Positions 41,815 through 48,346 of a stretch of DNA of 64,000 nt are shown here, piece by piece. Origin of the DNA: Cryobacterium sp. SO1 (GTDB lineage: Bacteria; Actinomycetota; Actinomycetes; Actinomycetales; Microbacteriaceae). Each line of letters starts with the position of its first letter. Position 1 is the first letter of the stretch. Location: positions 1,364,001-1,428,000 of the forward strand of contig NZ_CP067394.1 of assembly GCF_004210215.2 (NCBI RefSeq), given 5' to 3'. A program made the position numbers and the translations under genes. The notes under the pieces are model-generated. The model saw only the letters and a list, made by a program, of their open reading frames with translations. It was not told the DNA's origin and did no database searches.

Positions 41815-42256
41815 GGCCGCCGCCATTCGGGGCCCGGTGCTCCGGAAGGAAATGTGCGGTGAAGCGGTTAACCTCGTGTGCTCGCAACCATCCGATCATC
41901 ATCTGGGTAGCTTCTGTGGCTATGCCTTGGCGCCTCGGCGCAATTACCCAGGCGATCTCAGCAACGAGCGTCGAACAGTCGCACTCGACGGTTGCCTGTA
42001 CGAAACCGCCTGACTCACCGGTGTCTCGGTCGGTGACTAGCCAGTTCAGCCACTGTTTGGAACCGTCATCAGACTGACCCACCTTTTATGCGACGTATCT
42101 GCTGTGGAGCGGGTCTAAGGACGGACCTTTGCCGCCGGTGTATTTGTATAGGGACGGGTCGGCCAGAACGTCGACCATCGAAGCTGCATGCTCCACCGAG
42201 AGGGGTGCAAGCAGGAGCCGCTCAGAGCAGACTGGTTCAGGTTGAGGCCAATCCAT
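41815..42256 (-). pseudogene. GNAT acetyltransferase, nonsense codon and 3' loss
   Basis: From ATG 42256: SERLLLAPLSVEHAASMVDV and LADPSLYKYTGGKGPSL, then a TAA at 42088-42086 where relatives have a glutamine in the RYxxQ context. The same frame resumes with VGQSDDGSKQWLNWLV, APRRQGIATEATQMMIGWLR and FTAHFLPEHRAPN, where similarity ends near 41830. The last helix and strands are missing, abutting the Doc gene. Confidence 0.7.
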
Positions 42257-42389
42257 CTCCTGGGAATGGCACAGTCGCGGTTGGACGGATCCCATGTGCC
42301 GTTGGTGGAGGGGATCTTCGCCCTGGGAAGGTCGACTGATACTGTCAGCTTCATGTTAAAGGTCGACATCAACAGACAAACGGCAACAC

Positions 42390-42968
42390 TTGTCGGCTGA
42401 ATCTGTCGTCGATGCGTTGGACCGATGGACAGCGTTAGCGCTGTCCATCGGGGCTGGTAGCCTTCAGGGATTCCGCCCCGGGTTGACCCAGGTTGAGCTC
42501 GACGAGATCGAACGCAAGTACCAGCTCCCGCTACCAGCCGATGTCCGCGCGCTGTGGGGTTGGCACGACGGCGCAGACAGAACAGCCAACTCCGGCTTCG
42601 GGAATCTATTTCCGCAACTGACAGCAGCGATCGATTGGGCAGCTCTTACTTTGCGAATCCGCCGGGCCGGAGATGCTGATGATACCTGGGGCGCGGATCG
42701 GGAACCGTCCGCAGCCACCAGATGGGTGACCTTGAAAGGCGGCCAAACGTCGACGGAGATAGATGTGACAGACCCAGGACTCGGGGACTGCCCGGTGCTC
42801 ATCCAAGATCCGACATCGCCATTGGACGCCTTCCCAAAGTTCACCCTCACCGAGTCGATCGAAGGCTGGATACTCGCCGTTGAGATCGGCTATTGGTATG
42901 TTGAAAATGGCCGCTGGCGATATCGTCCCGAGAACTACCCGTCGACGCCCGACCGCTGGCGAATGTGA
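42390..42968 (+). CDS. SMI1/KNR4 (SUKH) family protein
   Basis: A 192-residue protein with PGLTQVELDEIERKYQLPLP and ADVRALWGWHDGADR near the N-terminus and GWILAVEIGYWYVENGRWRY at the end, the SUKH pattern. Family members are commonly immunity proteins against secreted or contact-dependent toxins. No toxin gene is adjacent, so it may be an orphan immunity gene. The TTG start at 42390 is uncertain. Confidence 0.75.
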   Translation: MSAESVVDALDRWTALALSIGAGSLQGFRPGLTQVELDEIERKYQLPLPADVRALWGWHDGADRTANSGFGNLFPQLTAAIDWAALTLRIRRAGDADDTWGADREPSAATRWVTLKGGQTSTEIDVTDPGLGDCPVLIQDPTSPLDAFPKFTLTESIEGWILAVEIGYWYVENGRWRYRPENYPSTPDRWRM

Positions 42969-43136
42969 CCGCGTCTGCCAGTTGCTTACGCAGGCGCTGC
43001 ATGGGGCTCTGCTCATCGTCTGATCACCGATTGGCGTGCAGCGTCGCGGCGCCAAGGTCGAGTGCTACTCCCCGAAGGTGGCCCACAAGACGGACGTCCA
43101 TGGACGCAGAATCGGCGCCAACCCGCCGCATTTCTT

Positions 43137-43156
43137 AGTCTCGGGGGAGTGGCGTT
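43137..43156 (+). repeat. 20-base direct repeat, copy 1
   Basis: AGTCTCGGGGGAGTGGCGTT is identical at 45136-45155. It lies in the 256-base gap before the small membrane-protein gene; nothing else was seen in that gap. Confidence 0.6.
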
Positions 43157-43224
43157 TGGGAACCGCCTAGGGGCCCTCGTGCGTCACTGGGCTAGGGTGG
43201 CGAGTGTAATAGGGGGGGGACTTC

Positions 43225-43641
43225 GTGTTCGATGTGCACGCGGTCGGCGAATTGGCAGGCTCCCAGAATGCCGGCAGCTACACCACCGCATACCTTCTCG
43301 TCTGTGTGGGCTTCTACCCGATTACGGTTATCGCTCTGTGGCCAGTTTTCGCGAAGGCAGGCGTTGCCGGATGGGGCGCGCTGATTCCGATCGTGAACAC
43401 TTACGTTTTGGTCAAAATCGCTGGCCATCATGGGGCACTGACTGTCTTGTACCTCATCCCAATCGTGAACATCATCGTGGGCATCGTTGTTGCGCTCGGC
43501 TGTGGTCGTGCGTTTGGCAAGGGTGGAGCGTTCAGTATTTTCCTGCTCTGGCTGTTCTCTCCCCTCGGCTATCTCATCATCGGCTACGGTCCATCCAAGT
43601 TCGTCGGCGACCTCGGCCGACAGACGATGCAGACGGCGTAG
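43225..43641 (+). CDS. DUF5684-like small membrane protein
   Basis: A 138-residue protein with about four spans: AYLLVCVGFYPITVIALWPV, WGALIPIVNTYVLVKIAGHH, YLIPIVNIIVGIVVALGCGR and FSIFLLWLFSPLGYLIIGYG. The paired IPIVN turns and AFGKGGAF motif match DUF5684. GTG 43225 has GGGGGGGA nine bases upstream. Function unknown. Confidence 0.75.
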   Translation: MFDVHAVGELAGSQNAGSYTTAYLLVCVGFYPITVIALWPVFAKAGVAGWGALIPIVNTYVLVKIAGHHGALTVLYLIPIVNIIVGIVVALGCGRAFGKGGAFSIFLLWLFSPLGYLIIGYGPSKFVGDLGRQTMQTA

Positions 43642-43651
43642 CCCGCGTGCG

Positions 43652-43739
43652 GCCCGAAGCGGGAACGCTCAACGGGACGGATATGCGGCCGCGTTGCGCG
43701 ATTGCCAAGCATGCTGATGCTGTGACGGAAGTGAACGGC
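43652..43739 (+). repeat. dispersed intergenic repeat, copy B
   Basis: Starts with GCCCGAAGCGGGAAC hairpin and carries GCGCGATTGCCAAGCATGC, matching copy C with few changes. It begins ten bases after the DUF5684-like stop. Confidence 0.55.
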
Positions 43740-43836
43740 TTGAGCGAGGCGGGCGGTCTGCGTGCGTAGTGGCGGTGAGAACTGTGGGTAAAGAGTTGTT
43801 GTTGCTTGGCAGCCCGCACGCCTTCAGACCGGTCGC

Positions 43837-44205
43837 ATGGCGCGAGCGGCAACCATGGCGCGAGAGTTGCTGGAGGCCTCGGCTCCAGAAGCGCAGGTGG
43901 TTCTCCACGGCGACGTCCATCACGGCAATGTTCTTGATTTCGATGGCCGCTGGCTGGCCATCGACCCGAAGGGCTTGATTGGTCACCGCGCATTCGACTA
44001 TGCCAATGTTTTCTGCAATCCCGCCACAGACTTGGCGGTGTCTCACTTTCACCGGCGCCTGTCGATCGTCAGTGAGCAGTCAGGGCTCGACCTTGACGTG
44101 GTGCGATCGTGGGTCATCGCATGGTGCGCGCTCTCGGTGACGTGGACCAACAACTGCGATGGACGGCCTTGGACCCCGCAGGCCATCTTGGCCGAGTTCA
44201 GTTAG
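43837..44205 (+). pseudogene. aminoglycoside phosphotransferase APH(6)-like, C-terminal half
   Basis: 122 codons matching only the C-lobe: VVLHGDVHHGNVLDFDGRWL, AIDPKGLIGHRAFDYANVFC, VVRSWVIAWCALSVTW. The catalytic loop and metal-binding Asp are intact, but the N-lobe with the ATP-site lysine (about 150 residues) is absent, replaced by sequence of copy B. An activity is not expected. Confidence 0.75.
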
Positions 44206-44269
44206 CGCCAAGGCGCACGGCCTCGCCGGTAAGACCCGTCCACTCGGGAACCCCTAGCGGGAGGCTAGT

Positions 44270-44313
44270 TGTACATTTCAAGATCTCTAGTACATCCTGT
44301 GGGTTAAATGTAC
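44270..44313. promoter_or_regulatory. YefM-type operator (three TGTAC sites)
   Basis: TGTACA (44270-44275), GTACAT (44290-44295) and ATGTAC (44308-44313) upstream of the antitoxin gene; GTACATTT and AAATGTAC form an 8-base inverted pair. Escherichia coli YefM is known to bind TGTACA cores, so autoregulation is likely. The -10 region overlaps the third site. Confidence 0.6.
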
Positions 44314-44322
44314 GATTGAAGC

Positions 44323-44598
44323 ATGTCGACCAAAGTCCCTGTCAGCATCTCTGATGCACGCGACCAGCTCGCATCGATCATCGACCGCGCTCGTACCGAG
44401 CACGAGCCGGTCTTCTTGTCTCGCCGCGGGCGGCGAGTCGCGGCTGTTATCGACGCCGACGATTTGGAGCGTCTCATTGAATTGGCCGAGGACATGGCCG
44501 ATATTCGTGCCGCTGAGGCATCGCGAGAAGAGATGCGGCGCACGAAAAGCGAACCGACTCCTTGGGAACAGGTGAAGGCGGACCTCGGCCTCGTATGA
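44323..44598 (+). CDS. Phd/YefM-family antitoxin
   Basis: A 91-residue protein: KVPVSISDARDQLASIIDRA, EPVFLSRRGRRVAAVIDADD is the Phd/YefM DNA-binding fold; the C-terminal tail is toxin-binding. Partner of the RelE-like gene that follows with ATGA overlap. Confidence 0.9.
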   Translation: MSTKVPVSISDARDQLASIIDRARTEHEPVFLSRRGRRVAAVIDADDLERLIELAEDMADIRAAEASREEMRRTKSEPTPWEQVKADLGLV

Positions 44599-44858
44599 CT
44601 TACTCGGTGAAGATCGCACCAGCCGCTGAACGGCAACTGCGCAAGTTCGATCCGCAGGTCCGACGTCGAGTTCAAGCGGCGATCGACCTCTTGGCAGACG
44701 ATCCGCGGCCACCCAAGGCGATCCAACTCGTCGGGGGCTCTGGCGAATGGCGGGTCCGAACGGGTGACTACCGCATCATTTACGAGATCCACGACGACCT
44801 GTTAATCGTGCTCATCCTCCGACTCGGACATCGTCGCGAGATATACGAATCCCGATAA
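44595..44858 (+). CDS. RelE/ParE-family toxin 1
   Basis: An 87-residue toxin: KIAPAAERQLRKFDPQVRRR, WRVRTGDYRIIYEIHDDLLI and LRLGHRREIYESR, the RelE core with the C-terminal GHRREIY motif that holds basic catalytic residues. Start ATG 44595 overlaps the antitoxin stop. Confidence 0.9.
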   Translation: MTYSVKIAPAAERQLRKFDPQVRRRVQAAIDLLADDPRPPKAIQLVGGSGEWRVRTGDYRIIYEIHDDLLIVLILRLGHRREIYESR

Positions 44859-45234
44859 GTGATCCCGCAATCGACTCCATTAGTTTGGATACTTCAAGAC
44901 AGGGCCCGAGTGAAGATGCGTCGACGCAACGTCTGGCGACGCGGTGGTTGAGCTATACGGGCGCAGCGATCAATCTGCATTTCCGAGCAAACTTTTGCCG
45001 CCGGGAGCGACCCGGCCACCCCTCCCAGAGCCCCCGGGCCGCGGGCCCCACGGAAGTCGGGAGAAGCGGTCCCTGGCTGTCGCGCCGAGGGACGTCCACG
45101 GCTGCTGATTCGGCGCTAATTCGCCGAGGTTCAGAAGTCTCGGGGGAGTGGCGTTGGGGAAGGCTCAGTGCCGCGCTTGAATCGCGAAAGACGGCCGCTT
45201 GCGCGCCGACGGGCCGAGCTCCGTGCGGCGGTGC
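44859..45234. other. 376-base gap between toxin and phosphotransferase genes
   Basis: No credible coding frame. It contains the second copy of the 20-base repeat AGTCTCGGGGGAGTGGCGTT at 45136-45155 and a very G+C-rich stretch with palindromic CCCGGGCCGCGGGCCC near 45045. Convergent ends of two genes meet here. Confidence 0.5.
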
Positions 45235-46140
45235 TTATTCAGTCAATAGCCGTTCCAAGGTTTGCAACGCCTGGCTAAAGAACACCGGATTGGTGTGTTC
45301 GTAGTAGTGCAGGCCACCAATCGCCATCTCGAAAGCCCAGCCACGTCCGCGCTCCTGGGCCGCAACGTCGAGCCCCATTGCGGTGACGAATACACTGCGT
45401 GCCGGTTCCTCGAAGAGAACCCACGCAGGCTGGAGATCTGCGGCCGGATCGCCAATTGCCGGCATTCCAACATCCACCATGCCCGTGAGCACACCGTCGT
45501 TCATGAGGAAATTGCCAGGCATCGGGTCGCCATGGATGCGCAGCGGAGCGTCGATATGTGGTCGGGCCGATAGCGCCCGCTCCCACACGGCAGTCGCCCT
45601 CACCCGATCGATGAGATGGGCTGATCGGTCAATCGACTCCCGCACCCAAGTCGTATCGGCGAGCGGGCTTCCCCCTCGACCCACGCCATTCCACGGCCGA
45701 CCGCCCGACCGCACCGACTGGATCGAACCGATAACGGTTGCGAGGTCAGTCGCGAGCCGAACATCCCGAGACACTGATAGCCGGTCGAGTGATCTTCCAG
45801 GTAACCATGTCCAGAGGGACCAAACACCCGCGTACACTTCAAACGGTTCACCGACACCAATCGGCTGCGGCACGGCAACGTCGAGAAGGTCCGCCAGAAA
45901 GACCGCGTGCTCGTGTTCACCGCGAACATTCTCTCGCGCGACATCCGAATCGGTCGGCACGAGCGGCAGTCGGGCGACAATGTGCTCACCGACGCGAAAC
46001 GGCGCGACAACGGTGCCGGCTGACTCGACACGCTCTACGGGCAACCCCGCAAAATCTCTAAACTGCGCCGCAATCGCCGCGGCCACCTCGTCCGCGGCAA
46101 GCTCCACTTGACCCGCATGCATCACATAGTCAATCCTCAT
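45235..46140 (-). CDS. aminoglycoside phosphotransferase-family protein
   Basis: A 301-residue kinase-fold protein. The catalytic loop is LRIHGDPMPGNFLMNDG and the metal site VDVGMPAIGDPAADLQPAW. VWSLWTWLPGRSLDRL matches the APH spacer. Asp of HGDxxxGN is present; DFG is DVG. It may phosphorylate a sugar, antibiotic or other small molecule. ATG 46140; no ribosome site stands out. Confidence 0.82.
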   Translation of the reverse strand: MRIDYVMHAGQVELAADEVAAAIAAQFRDFAGLPVERVESAGTVVAPFRVGEHIVARLPLVPTDSDVARENVRGEHEHAVFLADLLDVAVPQPIGVGEPFEVYAGVWSLWTWLPGRSLDRLSVSRDVRLATDLATVIGSIQSVRSGGRPWNGVGRGGSPLADTTWVRESIDRSAHLIDRVRATAVWERALSARPHIDAPLRIHGDPMPGNFLMNDGVLTGMVDVGMPAIGDPAADLQPAWVLFEEPARSVFVTAMGLDVAAQERGRGWAFEMAIGGLHYYEHTNPVFFSQALQTLERLLTE

Positions 46141-46169
46141 GCACGCGGCGCCCGCAAACGGAACCCTGT

Positions 46170-46436
46170 CTAGAACTTGTTGTAGACCTCGCGTCGGTGT
46201 GCGACCTCGACGATGAGAATGAGGATCTGGTCGTCGTCAATGTTCGTGAGGATTCGGTAGTCGCCGACCCGGTAGCGCCAGAACTCTTCGTTGACAAGCT
46301 TCCTGCCAAGCTGGCGCGGATTGTCTAGCTGGGCGAGTTTCTGCTCGAGAAAATCGCGAATCCGTTTCGCGGCGGTCGAGTCGAGCTTTCTGACCTGTTT
46401 TGCCGCATTCGGAGTGAATCTGATCGTGTAGCTCAC
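46170..46436 (-). CDS. RelE-family toxin 2
   Basis: An 88-residue toxin: YTIRFTPNAAKQVRKLDSTA, EEFWRYRVGDYRILTNIDDD, VAHRREVYNKF. The GTG start at 46436 overlaps the antitoxin stop (GTGA). Immediately downstream (46149-46168) a GCCCGCAAACGGAACCCTG fragment of the dispersed repeat precedes the phosphotransferase gene. Confidence 0.9.
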   Translation of the reverse strand: MSYTIRFTPNAAKQVRKLDSTAAKRIRDFLEQKLAQLDNPRQLGRKLVNEEFWRYRVGDYRILTNIDDDQILILIVEVAHRREVYNKF

Positions 46437-46651
46437 GCGGGCCAGACAACATCGCCGAGGTCAATCGCGTCGTCGTTGGACTGAGTGAATTCCTCGAGCG
46501 CATCCTTAGCCAGGAGGTAATCTTCGTTCTCGTCCAGATACTGGTTCAACGCCTCGGTCGCGTAGAACGTTTTCGAACGACCAGTACGCTCAGCCAGGTG
46601 CTGCAAGCGGCGTTCTGTTTCATCGTCAACGCGGAGATTGATTTGCGGCAT
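46433..46651 (-). CDS. RelB/DinJ-type RHH antitoxin
   Basis: A 72-residue protein: MPQINLRVDDETERRLQHLA then TGRSKTFYATEALNQYLDEN is a ribbon-helix-helix; an acidic tail follows. Forms a pair with the RelE-like gene. ATG 46651 has AGGAGAGG upstream. Confidence 0.9.
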   Translation of the reverse strand: MPQINLRVDDETERRLQHLAERTGRSKTFYATEALNQYLDENEDYLLAKDALEEFTQSNDDAIDLGDVVWPA

Positions 46652-46668
46652 GGGGAACCTCTCCTCAG

Positions 46669-46690
46669 GGTGCTATACAAATATAGCACC
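46669..46690. promoter_or_regulatory. RelBE-type operator
   Basis: GGTGCTATA-CAAA-TATAGCACC, exact 9-base arms, 18 bases before the antitoxin ATG. It contains TATA-like -10 sequence, so binding of the antitoxin dimer would block the promoter. Confidence 0.6.
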
Positions 46691-46752
46691 AGAAGCCGCC
46701 GTATGTGCGGATGCCTTGATTCTCTCCGCAGCACGAGCGGGATGCGAGTCCT

Positions 46753-46840
46753 GCCCGCAAGCCGGACCTTATGCGCGACGAATTCTTGGCTTCTCCGCGC
46801 GGTTGCCAAGCGTGCCGATGGTGTGTCACACGGGAACCTG
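46753..46840 (+). repeat. dispersed intergenic repeat, copy C
   Basis: GCCCGCAAGCCGGACC hairpin, then TGCGCGACGAATTCTTGGC identical to copy A and GCGCGGTTGCCAAGCGTGCC similar to copy B, ending in CGGGAACC. The rest of the gap to 47127 (about 290 bases) has no gene or structure I can support. Confidence 0.6.
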
Positions 46841-47127
46841 CCAGGCCCAGCAATCGCTTGCCAGCGACACTTACGGACTGACGGGCGCAACCAATGGAAG
46901 TAGTTGGCGGTCACCACTCCTCACCAACCCTGACACGCAGGGCACGACGTAACTCGTCCCTCGTCCGTCAGGACACCCCGAACCGGCAGACAAGCCCCAC
47001 GACGGGGCGACCAATCCAGAGGCCAACTGAGCAGACCAGACCTCGTTAAGCAATCACCGAACCGGTTGTGCAGGCGTGTACTGATAGCTGTGCAATCGTG
47101 AATGGCAAATGAAAGCCCGAAGCCGCG

Positions 47128-47559
47128 CTACGCGCTGCGCATCGCCCGGGGAAGGTTCTGAATTGCGGCGGCCTCCGCGGCCACTTGCGCTTCAATCATC
47201 CCTCGCACAAATTTCATCACGCCATGTGGCTCAAGCTCTATCTTGAATAGGACCCGGCATGAGCCAGATGAGACAGCGGTGATCGTGAATGACCCTCGAG
47301 GCCGGGCCGGTCCGGCGGTAACCTCGAACTCAAGCAGGGTCGGTTCCTTCGACGCCACCACGCGGTAGTTCGCACGCATTGTTCTACCACCCGGGCCGGT
47401 GAGAAGCTGCTCGAACTCAGCGCCCACTCCCCGTCCACGAATGTGACGGATCGCGTGCACGCCGCTTCGCCACTTGACGTTATTGGTGCCGTCTGCCAGA
47501 AAAGCGAAGACATCCTCTGCCGAACGCGGCACCTCAACGCTGGACTCTGATCGAATCAT
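47128..47559 (-). CDS. SRPBCC/polyketide-cyclase-like protein
   Basis: A 143-residue helix-grip protein: SSVEVPRSAEDVFAFLADGT, GVGAEFEQLLTGPGGRTMR, EVTAGPARPRGSFTIT. Lipid or small-molecule carrier/cyclase fold; substrate unknown. ATG 47559 follows GGAAGGAAC. Confidence 0.8.
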   Translation of the reverse strand: MIRSESSVEVPRSAEDVFAFLADGTNNVKWRSGVHAIRHIRGRGVGAEFEQLLTGPGGRTMRANYRVVASKEPTLLEFEVTAGPARPRGSFTITAVSSGSCRVLFKIELEPHGVMKFVRGMIEAQVAAEAAAIQNLPRAMRSA

Positions 47560-47715
47560 CGAGTTCCTTCCTCAAGTTGATCGCACGAGCCGCGGCCATA
47601 GTGACGCGAGTCGCGGAAATGAACTCGGCACTCTCGAGCCGGGCATCCGCAACTCCCGGCTGTTGTCTACTTCGACGAAGCCGCCCTGACAAAATTACGC
47701 CTGTCGGGCAAGCCA

Positions 47716-47970
47716 CGCCCTGACCGGCACCACCCGTGCCCGGCCCGGCCTGCCGCGGCGGCGACACGCTGGTCGTCGCCAAACTCGACCGCCAGGCACG
47801 TTCCCTCCGCGACGCCAAGGACATCATCGACGAACTCACCGCCAAGGACGTGAAACTGAGCATCGGAGGGTCCGTCCACTATCTCAAGGATCCTGTCGGC
47901 CGGCTCCCTTTCCAAGGTGCTCGCAATGGTCGCCGAGTTCGAGTCCGATCTGATCCGGGCTAGAACCTTC
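47716..47970 (+). pseudogene. serine recombinase (resolvase/invertase) remnant
   Basis: Fragments of a Tn3-resolvase-like recombinase: LTGTTRARPGL, ACRGGDTLVVAKLDRQARSL, RDAKDIIDELTAKDVKLSI and DPVGRL in one frame, then LAMVAEFESDLIRAR in another after about 47900. The catalytic serine region and the helix-turn-helix are missing. A second trace of mobile DNA bordering the accessory region. Confidence 0.75.
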
Positions 47971-48284
47971 TTGTCGCGTTCGTTCCCCGACCCGTCTTGG
48001 GATGCGGTCGGTGCTCGCGCTGTCGACTGGCTGACCGCAACCGGGACCGCCGTGATCCTCACCTTCCTTTTCGCCGGCGCCGGTGCTCGGTCTTCCCGCG
48101 GCGCCGTGGCCGACGATCAGCGCGCGTGACACCGGCTCGAGCCGGCCGGCCCTGTTTTCAGTCGGAGTTAACGGGTGCCAAACGGCACGTGGAATCCTGC
48201 CATCGCCGTGGCGCGTGAATGGACCCGTTCCCTATTGTTGGTGACGAGGAGCAGTGGATTTTCGCGTCTCCACGTCCTGCGATT
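47971..48284. other. gap between recombinase remnant and flavoprotein gene
   Basis: The frame after the recombinase remnant continues to 48129 with a possible membrane-like AVILTFLFAGAGA but has no start, ribosome site or recognisable family. No other gene is supported here. Confidence 0.4.
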
Positions 48285-48323
48285 TGGAGTTCTCCGCACG
48301 GCGCGCACGTGCTGAGAACTCCA
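48285..48323. promoter_or_regulatory. inverted repeat upstream of flavoprotein gene
   Basis: TGGAGTTCTC (48285-48294) and GAGAACTCCA (48314-48323) are exact inverted 10-mers with a 19-base spacer, ending 23 bases before ATG 48347. Candidate operator; the regulator is not identified. Confidence 0.5.
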
Positions 48324-48346
48324 CAGTCGTCGCTAGGAGTCACCGG

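Noticed and set aside
43062..43769. 235-codon rightward frame overlapping the DUF5684-like gene
   Set aside because: Arg-rich shadow of the real gene with no ribosome site or family.
44885..45304. 139-codon rightward frame in the gap after the RelE-like toxin
   Set aside because: Low-complexity Arg/Ala/Gly-rich translation, overlaps the end of the phosphotransferase gene, no ribosome site.
38638..46840. Integron attC sites or a CRISPR array as explanation of the repeats
   Set aside because: Spacing is irregular and gene-sized, no integrase or cas gene is present, and no GTTRRRY/RYYYAAC core was found.
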